64,000 bases of DNA from Cafeteria roenbergensis (Eukaryota; Sar; Bigyra; Bicosoecida; Cafeteriaceae). Made by a program: the position numbers and the translations under genes. The notes below the pieces were generated by a model, which saw nothing but the letters and a program-made list of their open reading frames with translations, was not told where the DNA came from and ran no database searches. Of this stretch, positions 33,686 to 45,000 are shown in pieces (positions within the stretch are counted from its first letter, which is position 1; each line of letters starts with the position of its first letter). The DNA is taken from the NCBI GenBank assembly GCA_008330645.1, contig VLTN01000012.1, forward strand, positions 496,001-560,000. The letters run 5' to 3'.

Positions 33686-34393
33686 TCAGGCCTGCTGTTT
33701 GGAGTTGGAAATCTCCCGGTTGGCCGCCGCGCGCTCGGCCATGCTCAGGGTAGCATAGGTGCGACCGCTTGCGCGCTCCCACGCCTTGACATCCCGCACG
33801 GAGTGCCGCCGGGGCTCGTAGCGAACGTCTGCCTTGAACCTGCTGTTGTGAGCAGCAAGCACTGCCTCGAGAGAGGGCGCGCCTGCGGGCGCTGCGGGCT
33901 CGCGCGGCACATCTCTCGAGCTTCTCGGTCGCCTTGTCAGTGACTTCCCTGACGATCCCGTTGGTTGCGGCCTTCCAGCAGCCGAGGCCGGGCTCGACGC
34001 AGTTGCCGGTGGCACAGCCCTGCCTGCTCGCCGCGGCGCCCGGGCAGGGGCCGCCGAAGCGCCGCCAGCAGCCCGCCCAAGGGAACGGCTGGACGAAGAA
34101 GGCGCCTTTTCGGCGGGGCGGGACGAGGGCCCTTCCCCAGCTGCCTGGCGGGCGACGGCGGGCGCTCTGGATGGCTGGCGACCAGCGCTGCCAGCCGTTG
34201 CGGGGCGAGCGACCCTGCGCCTAGCTCCCGTGGACATCTTCGGCCGCAACAGCGTCATGTGCGCCTCCAAAAACCACGAATCAAACTCCTTCTGCTCCTC
34301 GTCTGTCCCGGGGGCGTCCCAGCTGCCCGCCGCTCCGCCGTCGCCCAGGAGCGAGTTGGGCACGTCGAAATCAAACATGTCAACGCCCGCCAT
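33686..34393 (-). CDS. Basic low-complexity protein with a conserved-looking HSVRDVKAWE tail, family unknown
   Basis: A single-exon frame of 235 aa from the ATG at 34393. The first ~45 residues are acidic and hydrophobic (MAGVDMFDFDVPNSLLG ... EEQKEFDSWFLEAHMTLLRP). The middle ~125 residues are Arg/Pro/Ser/Ala-rich and surely disordered. The last ~60 residues change character: LEAVLAAHNSRFKADVRYEP, then RRHSVRDVKAWERASG and YATLSMAERAAANREI. This looks like a short conserved helical module, but I cannot name a family. The high charge suggests a nucleic-acid or microtubule partner, which is only a guess. Confidence 0.6.
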   Translation of the reverse strand: MAGVDMFDFDVPNSLLGDGGAAGSWDAPGTDEEQKEFDSWFLEAHMTLLRPKMSTGARRRVARPATAGSAGRQPSRAPAVARQAAGEGPSSRPAEKAPSSSSRSLGRAAGGASAAPARAPRRAGRAVPPATASSPASAAGRPQPTGSSGKSLTRRPRSSRDVPREPAAPAGAPSLEAVLAAHNSRFKADVRYEPRRHSVRDVKAWERASGRTYATLSMAERAAANREISNSKQQA

Positions 34394-34939
34394 TCCGGCA
34401 GCTCCACCGACAGGCGCTGTGGAAGCGCGTTGGGGAAGCAAAAGGATGTCCCACAGGGCCGACGTGTGGCTGGTGGCTGAGGCCTTCCGTGGCGTGACAG
34501 AGTTGCTGCAACTGGACTGCCTGGCACGGCAGAGCTCGATTTGATTCCACGACTAGCCAGGCCCGTGCGAACCCGGCGACGCTGGGACGCTGGGTGCTTG
34601 GCATGGGGCGCGGAGGCGGGTGCTCTCGCGCATCCTCACATGCGGTGCTTGGTGGGACTCGCCGCCAGCCGCTTCGCAGGGTCGTGGCCCGAATGGGCGC
34701 ATGCCCGCGCGGGATGCTCCGACCGGCGACGCCTCCCCAATGGCTCGCGCGGCCCCATCAGGAGAACGCACGCAAAAACAAAAAAAAGCGGCGACGTGAG
34801 CACAGCACCCGACCCTTGCGAGTTGAGGCGCAGGAGCCCGCTCGTTGCGCGGGCGCCGACAGGGTCGGGCCAACTGCCCGTCCGCCGCGCGCGGGCTCCG
34901 CATGCACGGGCACGGGCCCCGTCCGGCAGAGCCGCCATG
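34394..34939. other. Intergenic
   Basis: This 546-bp stretch lies between two tandem minus-strand genes. It includes a short A-rich run (34768-34790). I see no gene or repeat. Confidence 0.5.
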
Positions 34940-36931
34940 TCACGCGACGGTGCAATCGCCGCTGTACGCTAGGAACACGAGCAGGCCGCCTGCCATTCCG
35001 ACGTTCTTGAAGAAGTGAACAAACTCGGAAGCAAACGGGTCGAGGAACGTGGGCACGCCGCCCGCTCCCGCGGGCAGCGCGGAGGCGAACGGGTTGCCTT
35101 CGGGCGCCGCGGGGCCGGGGGGAATCGGCGCGGCGTTGTGGTTGCGCCTGCGACGACGGCCGGACGACGAAGAGCGACGGTATCGCACCAGGAACACCTC
35201 TTGGCCGTCGCTGTCGCCGCCAGCAGCAGCGGGCTCGGCTGCCTCGGCCGAGTCAGAATCGCTCTCCGCCTTCGCCGCGCGCCCCGCTGGAGTTGCCGGA
35301 TCACCGGGGGGGAGCCCGTAGGACCACATGTCGTGGACCACCGGAGTGACTGCCGCCAAGAATACCAGAAGCAGGGCGGCCGACGCACAAGCCTGAACTC
35401 CGAGGCTGAACGCGGCACCGGCGCCAATCTGCACCGCGGTGGCCGCGGCCGCACATGCGCGGCAGAGCCACCCGGGCAGAGCCAGCCCGGTGGCTTCGCG
35501 CATCTTGGCAGTGACCAGAGCGGCCTGCGAGGCAGGAACCGGGCACCGGGCAACAGGGGCGGGGGCACGGTCTCGTTGCCCAGCCCTTTCGCCCAGCGAC
35601 CACGCCGCGGCCCCTCACACGCGCAGGCGCGACTTACCGAGTGCGTCCACATCACGACGTTGTTGACGCCGCCCAGCATGAACAGGACGGCGAGCAGGCC
35701 GCGCCCGGCAGCCGCGGGTGCGGCGATTCCAGCCAGCAGCGCGCCGCCCAGCAGAGTGCCCCACTGGGCCGTGAGCTGGGGCAGGAAGCGCAAGCTCCCT
35801 CGTGAGAGACGCGAAGTGAGCGACACCGCCCAGGGCGCGCACATAGCCAGCAGCATCAGGCCGTGCGCTGCCTGAGGCCAAAAGCCCGGGCAGGGGGACT
35901 GCCCCGTGAGGCAGCGGGAGGCAGCGTGCAGGGAGGCCGACCCAAAGCGGGGAGGCACCCCAGCGTCAGCCAGGCCGGCTCTGCGCGCAGCCGCAGAGGC
36001 GCATGCGAGCACGGCCGCGCCGGCCGCAGTCCAAAGTGCCAGGGTGTACAGGAGTGCGTTGAGCCGCGCACCGAGTGCCTGTGCCAGCGTGAAGGCGCCT
36101 GCCCGTCCGTCCGCGTCCGCGTCCCGAACGTTGTTCGAGTGAAGCACTGCAACAGCCACTGCGCCGAACGGGACTGACGCTAGCAAGCAGTCGTCGGACA
36201 GCGTCCCCGTGAGCGCGAGCGAGGCCGCGGCACCCAGCAGAGGCCCGAAGCACGCAAACACTGTGAGCTCGCCCAGGCCTCGGTACTTCAGGCCGCAAGG
36301 CCCTGCCGTGTACACCACAGCCAGGCATAGCCCCGACGCGAGAATCGCGGCCAGCGTAAGGGCGACCTCCTCCCCTCGGCCGGCGGCCGCGGGGCGGGAG
36401 CCAAGCACGCCAGCCATGTCCACACCAAGGCTCTCTGCTACGAACGCAGACGAGGCGGCGCCGCCAATGAGCGCGCTCAGCCATGCGACCGCGCGCAGCT
36501 GGCCCTCGGACACCAGGCCGTCCACGAGAGTCCGATCGTCAGCCTCGGCGCCTTGGTCCACGCCCTTGGAAAAGTCCACAACGGTGTTCACGAGGTTGGC
36601 TGTCGCGTGCAGCGCCACGACGGCAGTCGCAAGCACCGCCGTTCGCCACAGGTTTGCGCCCTCCAGCCCTGCCTCGCTCGCGGCCACAGCCACAGCAGCA
36701 ACCGGCAGCGCCGAGAGCGGGAACGACCACGGGCGGAGAGCCAGCAGCTGCGGGCAAACGGGCGGGGGCGCGCTCGGGCACGCAGCGCGGTGAGTGGCGC
36801 GCCAGCCGAGCTTTGGCCGCTGGGTGCGGCTTCGGCCCAGCAGGGCGCAGGGGGCTCACGAGCGCCCGGACCTCCGAGGGAAGCCACCCAGCTTGGACTG
36901 CGGCATGGGGAGGCAGGTGCACAGTCTCCAT
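34940..36931 (-). CDS. UbiA prenyltransferase (UBIAD1/MenA-like) fused to a DoxX-like membrane domain
   Basis: Three exons (36860-36931, 35638-36747, 34940-35524) join in frame to 588 aa. Residues about 25-365 are a UbiA prenyltransferase closest to UBIAD1, which attaches a prenyl chain to a naphthoquinone ring in menaquinone or phylloquinone synthesis. It starts LALRPWSFPLSALPV, has the first Asp motif NLVNTVVDFSKGVD (78-88), DDRTLVDGL, KYRGLGELTVF, the second Asp motif SNNVRDADADGRAG (228-239), and ends with SLRFLPQLTAQWGTLLGG as UBIAD1 does. Instead of stopping, it continues without a break into GRGLLAVLFMLGGVNNVVMW, then LPGWLCRACAAAATAVQIGAG, a hydrophobic segment ending TPVVHDMW, and FVHFFKNVGMAGGLLVFLA, the DoxX four-helix pattern. 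An Arg/Ser/Glu-rich insert of ~75 residues lies in the DoxX part. Confidence 0.85.
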
Positions 36932-37537
36932 GAGTGCTGCCCCGATCGGCAAGGTGCGCAGCGGCGAGCGGACTGAGCCGCGCCGCAGCTGTCCCCCGCA
37001 ACTACAATTCGACACAAATCACAACTCTGACGGCGGCACGCAGGTTCTGCAATCGCCACCGCGCCTGTTGCAACGCGAGCTCGAGGGCGTGCAGCTGACG
37101 CCTAGGCTCGCGTGCTGCTGGGTCACCCTTGTGGCCGAGTCGGCGAGCGTCCGCGCGGATCACAGCCTTGAGCCGAGTCAAGGATGCTGCGCCTCCGCAG
37201 CCGAGCGGCTCTCGCAGATGCACCCCTGGCTCAAGGCCCGAGAGACCGAGCTCCCGACTCCGCCGAGTAGCGCGTACTGTACTGCCCAGGCCAGGGCCCG
37301 GGGTGTGGGAGGCGCGCGCCGTTGGTTGCGGCGCTTGGCAAGCCGCAGGGAGCTGTAGGCGGCGCCCGAAGCAGCCGCCCTGCCGCTGCTGCTGGGGCCC
37401 GCGCCAACGGCAGCAAAGGCATGGCCAGGGCCGCCGCGGGCAGCTCGCAAACTGCGCGTGATCTAGCACCCTGCAGCCCCAGCGCGGCCTTGCCAAAGCC
37501 TGCGGTGACGCAGCCACCGCTGCCCGCCGCTTGCAGC
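36932..37537. other. Intergenic
   Basis: This 606-bp stretch lies upstream of the UbiA-DoxX gene and downstream of the reductase gene. Open frames here have no recognisable domain. I see no repeat. Confidence 0.5.
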
Positions 37538-38704
37538 CTAGGGCCGCGGACCGCGTGGCCCCGCCGGAGGTGCCGGCTCGGCTCTCCTCGCCGCGCCGCT
37601 CGACGCCTGAAGGCGCCCGAAAAGCACCATGTCCGTGCCCACGGTCGCGACCCCCGGTGCATCGTCGTCGCCTGGGCCGACCAGGCCCGGGAAGTCTGCT
37701 CGCGGGCGCGGCGCGGACGCGTCGTGCCTCGTTGTTGCGTCGGGAGCAAGGGGCAGGGGGACCGCCCTGGTGCCCCCCACAAACACAGGCGACACTGTGA
37801 TGACGCAGTAATCCACTCCGCACGCCTCCGACACGGCGCTCCCACCGCCGGCACCGCCCGCACCGCCCGCACCGCCCGCACCGCGCGGCACCCTGGGCAC
37901 AGACGCAGCGCTGAGCAGCGATCCGATGATGCGCGACCCACCTTCTACCATGACGCTCCTCACCCCCAGCGCTGGGCCGAGCGACCGCAGCGCGCGAACG
38001 AGGTCGAGGCGGGGTCGCCTGGCACCCGGCGTGGCGTCTGCGCACTGGAGCACCGTTGCACCAAGTGACCGCAAGGCAGCCGCCCGCGCCGCCATCGATG
38101 CGCCTGGGCTCGCTATGGCAGGGGCCTGGTCTGCCTCGCCGTCCGTTGAGAGGGGCTTGCTTGTGGTCGAATCGCTGCTGATGCCGCCTTCGCGCTCCGC
38201 GCCCCGGCAGCTGTTGCGCGGGGGACCTTCGTCGAACGGCAGGCACAATACCACAGGCTTGCGGCACGACGGGGACGTCAGCAGCTTGCAGTCCAGCGGC
38301 AGCTCAAGCTCCGAATCGACCACCACGGGGAGAGGCGTGCGGCCGTCGCAGAGCCGAACTGTCAGGCTTGGGTTGTCCTTCTTCACGGTGCCCACACCCA
38401 CCACGATGGCATCGTGGGCGGCCCGAAGCTCGTGGGTCATCCTCATTGCCGCTGGGCAGGACAGCGCAATCATGCGGCCTGCGCGAGCGCGACAACAAAC
38501 TGCCGCGAGGACGCGTCGAGGGCACCCGGTGAGCGCGAGCCTGGCGCCCGGCCATTTGAGGCAGGGACCAACAAGCTCACCTTCGCGATCGGAAATCGAG
38601 CCATCGACCGATTGGGCGAATGAGAGGCAGATGAACGGCCAAGGGGCAGTGTGGCTGTCTTGAGCTTGCTGCACACACCCAGGCACAGTCGCGCCGGGCA
38701 TCAT
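37538..38704 (-). CDS. RIB7/RibD-type pyrimidine reductase of riboflavin biosynthesis
   Basis: Reduces the ribosylaminopyrimidine phosphate intermediate of riboflavin synthesis with NADPH. Exons 38581-38704 and 37538-38478 give 354 aa. The 102-nt intron (GAA G|GTGAGC ... GCGCAG|GC) is a multiple of three without stops, but removing it gives the family sequence AQSVDGSISDREGRMIALS and MRMTHELRAAHDAIVVGVGT. Further motifs are VKKDNPSLTVRL, PLPVVVDSELELPL, LGVRSVMVEGGSRIIGSLL and VDYCVITVSPVFVGGT. Only the reductase domain is present, with no deaminase, as in fungal RIB7. Two low-complexity inserts enlarge it: one after PVVLCLPFD and a GAG-repeat loop after SVPRV. The start is the first ATG before PFICLSFAQ; a second ATG follows at once. 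Confidence 0.85.
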   Translation of the reverse strand: MMPGATVPGCVQQAQDSHTAPWPFICLSFAQSVDGSISDREGELVGPCLKWPGARLALTGCPRRVLAAVCCRARAGRMIALSCPAAMRMTHELRAAHDAIVVGVGTVKKDNPSLTVRLCDGRTPLPVVVDSELELPLDCKLLTSPSCRKPVVLCLPFDEGPPRNSCRGAEREGGISSDSTTSKPLSTDGEADQAPAIASPGASMAARAAALRSLGATVLQCADATPGARRPRLDLVRALRSLGPALGVRSVMVEGGSRIIGSLLSAASVPRVPRGAGGAGGAGGAGGGSAVSEACGVDYCVITVSPVFVGGTRAVPLPLAPDATTRHDASAPRPRADFPGLVGPGDDDAPGVATVGTDMVLFGRLQASSGAARRAEPAPPAGPRGPRP

Positions 38705-39036
38705 CGAAGGCTTGCTCCCGAGCCCCGCGTGGTCCCGCACGAGATCGATCTGCGTTTCTTGGGGCGGTGGCCAAACTCTCGCCCGCTTCGCAACACTCCC
38801 CCGCCCAGCCGCGCAAGTGGTGGGCGCAGCAATCGCGCTTCTGTCGCCCTGCCAGCCTTGAGTTGCAGAGCTGGGTGCCGGGCATGGCGTCAGACTCGCC
38901 CTGTAAGCTGATGGCGTGGCCCGAACCACGTGGGGGGGTCCCCAGAGGGTCGCGGCCGATGCGCTTGTCTCGCGCAACGGCGGCCCAGTGGCTTGCGGCT
39001 CAAAGCGGCTTGGAGCGTCGGTTTCTCGGTGCCAGG
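38705..39036. other. Intergenic
   Basis: This 332-bp stretch lies between the reductase start and the stop codon of the giant gene, both on the minus strand. Nothing recognised. Confidence 0.5.
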
Positions 39037-42000
39037 TCAGGGGGCAGCAGCACCCAAGCGCGTCGCTGGCGGTCCGGTGTCGCTCTCAAGCAGGTCTTGG
39101 GCCGCAGCTCTGGCTCTGGACAGCACCGCCTCGCGGGTCTCCCACCAGCTTTCGCCCCGGAACGACATGCGCAGCGCCCGCTGAAGCTGCATCGCAGGCA
39201 GCAAAATTTCTGGAACCGCGGAGATGGCCCTTCGAAACGCGTCGAAGGTGACGAATCCCGCGGCGTCGGCGTCGGCAGCAGCAGCCTCCTGCGCAGTGCG
39301 CGCGACCCGTTCCCCGCACGAAAGGCCCCACGCCAGCGTTCCCAGCGCCCGCCTTGCTCCCTCGCTCGGAATTGCGTCGTGCAGGCGGTCCGGTCCCACG
39401 TGGCCGGTCCATCCGACGCGCTCGCCCCTGAATACGCAGAACACGCTCGGGGGAGACGCGGAAGCTGGGCGAACCGTGCCGCCGCGCCGAAACCGGGCAG
39501 CTCGCCAAAAGTGGCGCGGCCAGGCGTCCAAGAGCCGGCGTCGCGCCGCGCTGCCCAGAGCGCTTGTCGGCCTCGACCCCGCCCCGCCGCGGGTCGAAGC
39601 TGCAGAGGCTGGACGGCTGCTGGGAGTTGGGGCCTCGCCTGCCATGTTCCTTCCGACCACGAAAAAGGCAAAGGCGACCAACTCAGCCGGTGTCCATGAG
39701 CACAGCAGGCAAGCAGTGCGCAAAAATGAAGCGCTCGTCAGAAAGTCAAGCGATGCATTCGCGTCGCCAAACACGACCAGAGCCTCAAATAGCGGGCTCC
39801 ATGCTGCGCCTATGACTCGCGCCAACTGGCGAGCCGAGAGTGCGACCCCGCCTTGAAACTTTGCGAGCCTGTCGAAATCGCCTCGAAGGGAGCGGGCGGT
39901 GCCCGCGTCGAAGCCAAACAGCTGGGCGGCGGCAGCCGAGAGGAGCTCCTGCTGCTGCCGCGAAAGCGCACTTTGGTTCTCGAGAAGGCTCCCACGGACA
40001 GCGGCTCGCTCGCGCTCCCTGAGCATCCTCTCCTGGCGCTGGAACGTCGTGGACGGGCTCGGCCCCACAGTTGAGTGCTCCGCTTCGTCTTCAATGGCGT
40101 CTGTTTCGGCGACCGCCTCCAAGTCGTCGGCGTACGCCTGCAGCGCCTCCAGCTCTTGGACCCGGAGCCGCTTCATCTCGTCGTGCACTGCCTCTCTGGA
40201 TGCTGTGCGAGACGTCCGCCTCAGCCACAGGCGAGTGTGGGCGTCGATGAATTCGCTGGACCAGTGGCCCTGCACAGCCGTGAACCCGCGCCTCCGGAGC
40301 TCCTTGGCTTGGCCGGCGTTGATGCTCACTTGCACATCCGTGATTGGACGCGAAGCGCTGCGCCTGACCCAAACGCAGCTCCTGGACAAGCCCTTTGGCT
40401 GCTCGACCGCGGTGTACCCTTTGGCAAGCAGCCGCGACCCCTGCTCTGTTGAACTGTCGCATGTGGCGAGCTTCAGGCTGGCAATGGCGGAGCTCCGACC
40501 AGGTGAGAGCTTGTACCACAAATACACCGGGGTCCCTTCGCTGCAAAGCGGCTGCTTCACAACCCAAAACGGGTCCTCCGCCCGCTCGAGCGCCCGGCGT
40601 TGCGCTGTGGCGAAGCGCGCCGTGCTGCGGAACCCCCACGTGAACGCGAGGTCGCTGACGCACTGAAGCTGCGCATCGTCACTCGCCGCAAGCGCCATAC
40701 TCGTCGTGCAGTGCGCGTGCACGACCTCGGCGACTCGCAGCTGCGCGGCAGCCAACTGGGTCCGGATGATGTCCAACACCTCGGCATCTTGGGAGCGGTG
40801 CGCCATGGCCTCCACGGCCTGGCCGCCAGGGGCACCCGTGCCAGTCTCAACGACGGGGGGGCGGCGCTGTGAAGCGGCGGGCTCGGTGGGGCGACGGGCG
40901 AGTCGGAGCTGGTCAACTGCCTCCTGCGTGTCGGGGCTGGCCAATAGCTCGCGAAGCGGCAAGTCGGCCTCATCCTTGAGCAGCGTAGAGTGGCGGTGGT
41001 CGTGGAAGCCTTCGGCGTGTCCCCTCCGACTTGCGATGGCATGCACTGCGGCTTGCAACTTCCAAGGACGCGACAACACGCGGCGGTCCCACTCATCGCG
41101 AAGGAACTCGGCCCCATTTCCTGCCCATCGAAGCAGTGAGTTGTCCGAGCCCACGACGGCAACAAAGCCGGGCGCATGGAATTGGCCCACGGCCTCCAGA
41201 AGCTGCCTCCCCTCCCTCCGGGCTGCTGCTTCCAGTCGAGCGGTGGCAGCCGCTGCAATTTTCAAGTTGATGCGTTCCCGCAGCAGCACCAGTCTGTGCG
41301 CGCGTTCTGCGGCGAACCGGGCATCTGTCCGCCTTGTGCTGTCAGCAACCACGTTGGAAACGCAGCGAGGGAGCTCGAAACCGGCGACAACGGCTGCCAC
41401 TGCCGCCGTGGCCCCTCGCTGCGCGCCGTCCAGCTTCCTGCTGGCTAGGAGACGCCGCGAACCCGCTGCATCACAAAGGACTTGCGTCCTCCGCAGCTGA
41501 GCGTCGATTTGCCTGACGTATGCCTCTTCCCCGCCCGCAGCAGAGGCGCCACCTGCGAACCCGCGGTCTGGGAACTCTGCGTCATCGGGGGTGCTGAGCA
41601 TCGCCCAGGCACTCGCGTCGTCACGGGCGTCGATTGTGGCTTGCAGCGCCAGCAGCTTCTGAACTGTTGCCTCCGCCTCTCGGAAAGGCAGCCTCGCCAC
41701 TCGGACCCAAGCTCTTGTGCTTCCCGGACCGCCCACGGCCCTTGCCGCCACTGGAGCCTCTAGGACGAGGCGCCGACGCAGCGCCTCTGCGTCTTGCCTG
41801 ATCCGCTCCGCAAGAGAGGCAGCTGCGAGGTGTCGCTTGGAACGCCCACTCCGGGAGGTCAGTTCCGGCGATCCCCGAGCGCTAGCTGGCCCAAACATGG
41901 TAGTCGCGTCCTTCCCGGTCGGGCTAGCATTCCGCGAGGGACTGGTGAGCTGACCGCAAGACGAGAGGCCTGGAGCCATGACTCGCGCCTCGAGCTCGCG

Positions 42001-45000
42001 ATGCTCACCCCAAGTCGGGCGAAACCATGACGTGGCTCCGGAACCAACGTGCCGGAAAAACGCCTTGCTTGTGCCGTGGCCTCCAGGCTTCCCAGGCTCG
42101 TCGATTCGCACCTGCCACACTTCGGGAAACAGCTCCACTGGCATGGGATGGCGGAGTCTGTGCATCTTGTCGGCCTTTCGATCCGGCCGCAGCAGCGTGC
42201 ATCCGAGTTCGTCCCGCGCTGCTATTGCGGCAAGGAGTGCCGCCTCCGAAGCACTGCGGGTGTGCGACTCGGTGTGCCCGGCACCGTCCAGGTCCGCCGA
42301 AGATGTGCCTGTGGCTTGGCCCGTCATCGGGTTGTCCGCTGCCAACTGCAAGGAGTTCGACGCTCCACTCGGCTGTGCCGTTCGGGCCGGCATCGCAGCA
42401 GCGCCTTCCAGGTGGTGTCTTCGCAGTTCCATCCACTCCCGCAGTCCGGGGCTGTCGACGAGTCGCTGTTTGAGGTTTCCATGTGCCAGTCCTGCGAGGA
42501 GGCGCTCGACTCTCGAAAGCTCGTCGCTCCTCACGAAGCCAGGCCTCACAAACTCTTCGTGGCCGAACAGTCGATCGCTCCGTGCGCCGAGCGGGAGCAC
42601 CAGTGGCGGGGACGATGCCAGCCGGCGCCCGCTCCGCAGAGCGGGCGGTTGGTGCTTGCTCCCTTCCTCTTCGGCCCCCTGGGCTGCTTCAGGTTGCGGC
42701 TGGTGGCCAGGAGCTGCGTGCGAGTTGATCGACCTCACAGCGAATGAAATCGTTCCGGGCATGTCCTCTGCCAGCCCAAGCGGCGCAGGCGTGCTTGACG
42801 TTCCCCGGCGGCCATGGCGTGCCAGCAGCCCGTCGCTGCCGACAATCTGTGGTTCCAAGCCCTTGGCTGATCCTCCAACAGCCTGCAGTCGGGCCTGAAG
42901 TGCGGCGTTTGCCCGGTTTCGCCGCTCCTGCCTCACGCGCGCTCGCTTGCGGCGCTGCTTGCTTGCCTCATGCCGCGCCTGCTTGAGCTCTTCCTGCCTC
43001 TCTGCAGACATGGCTGGTACAAGCTCGAGGGCTGAGCTGGAGCCGGAGTCTGACAACGACGAATCGCTCTCTCCGGCTCTGTCTGCCTCCGAAGCCTCCG
43101 GACACTTCGCGCCGGGGACGCCATCTGCCGCTGTTCCGAATCGAATCCTGACTCCGAAGAGGCCCACGCGCTCGCCGCTGTCCGGGCCCGCGTACCAGAA
43201 CGCTGCGTTGCCAATGTCTTCCCCTTGCCCAGTCGACGAATAAAAGCGACGGCTGAGCTCCGACGCGGGTGCTTCCGGTGCTCGGCTCGGCGCATCGCAA
43301 AGCTGCGCACGCGTTTGCGCCAAGGTGCGCGAAGCGACGATGACGACACGCGCGCCCCCCGGTCGGGGCTGCCCATCTGGCCTCACCTGCGCCGGGACTC
43401 CATGTAGTTTACTGATGTGGGGGCTGAGCACGACCGCTCTGTTGCGTCGAATCGATGCTGCAAGCGCGATTGTCTTCGCATTCTCGCCTATCCAGGCGAG
43501 CTTCGTCGACTCAGCCCGGCAGCTTCCCAGCTCCGCTTGAAGGCGCTCCTCCTCGTGGCAGCACCGATAGAGCTCGTTGGCAGCGGCCTCTACCTTGGCG
43601 TATGCCGAAACTGCGCGGTGGTGCACATGCTGAACGTGGGAAAGCAAGGCCCGAAGCGTGGCAGAGATGCGGGCCTGGGCACGAACCAGGTGACCGTGCT
43701 CCTGAACCAGCCAGTTCAGCTTGTGCCATCCATCACCCAGCGAGCGGCTTGCGATCAGTTCCGACCCGAGCGAGCGCTCGCTGGCGGCCGTCGCACGCGC
43801 AGCGGCTGCTTCACCGGCAGGAGACGCCGACTTGCTGCGGCGCCTGTCGTGGCGCCCGAGTTCGCCTCCCCGGCGCGATCCCGCAGCCGCTGGTCCGCCC
43901 TCGGCATCGCTGCAGCACTCGCTGTCGCTTTCGCTTCCGACGTCGCTGTTGCTGTCGCTGCCTGTGCGTCTTCGCCAGACAGTGCGGCGGACAGTCCGAC
44001 GAGTGGTTGTTGTGGCAGGCGTGGTGCCGGGCGGCCAGGTCGGCTTTTCCCACTGGGTGGCCTTGGAAACCTTGTGAAAGTAGTACGGCGCCTGGCCTTC
44101 GCCATCTGGTCTGACCCTTCGCCATCCTGCTTTTCTCCAGTCAAATCGCGCAAGTTTCGTCTCTTCGACTTCTTCCTCGAGCTCCACCTTTTCCCACTCG
44201 TCTGGGTCTCTCTCCTCGCCAGGAACGCAGTTTTCGAACTCACTGTCGCCGTCCTCGGTCACATCTTTCACTTGGCATTGGTGCTCAAGGGCGGCGAGCT
44301 CCTTGCCGCGGGTTTCGCGCTTGCGCAAGCGGCCGAGCCTCACTGCTGCCGGCTCGCCGGCATCTGCTTCGTGCACAGCGTCCAGCAAAGCCCTTGCTCG
44401 CGCAACGGAGCCTGCCCCGGATGCGAAAATTACCGGAGCGACGCTTGGGCTTTCAAGCCGAGCGCTGCCGCTCGCTAGCTCCGTTGCAAGCGATTCCGAG
44501 GCTGCCCCGATTTGCCTCTCCAGCTCGACTTGCGCAGCCGCAGCGTCGTGGAGATGCTGCCGCAGCCGGGAAACTCGTCTAGCCGTTTCGCTTCGCGCTT
44601 CAGAGGCGCGACACTCCAAGTTAGCGGCCCAGTCGCCCAGGCGGCCGAGCTGGTCCGCCGCACCTTGGAACGCTGCGGAAACGACCCGCGCACGCTCGAG
44701 AGCGTCTTCCAACAGGCTGCAGCGGAGCCGAGTGCGGGCATCGGCATGCCTGTCGTCGGGGTCTGAATGCGCAACGCGTTGCGCCTGGCGACGCCTGAGC
44801 GAGTCGAGGCAACGGCCGAGCCTGGCCATGCGAGCTTCGAGTCGGGTTGCCCTGTCGGACGCTGCCGACGCAAGGTCGTCGGCCACAGCAGGGAGTCGCT
44901 GCAAAAGCAGCCGAGTGCCTGCGTCTGCCATCAACTCCGCGTCTGCCACCCGCCAAAGGTCCATGTGCCCGGCATGCCGAGCCACTGCACCTCGCAGGAG

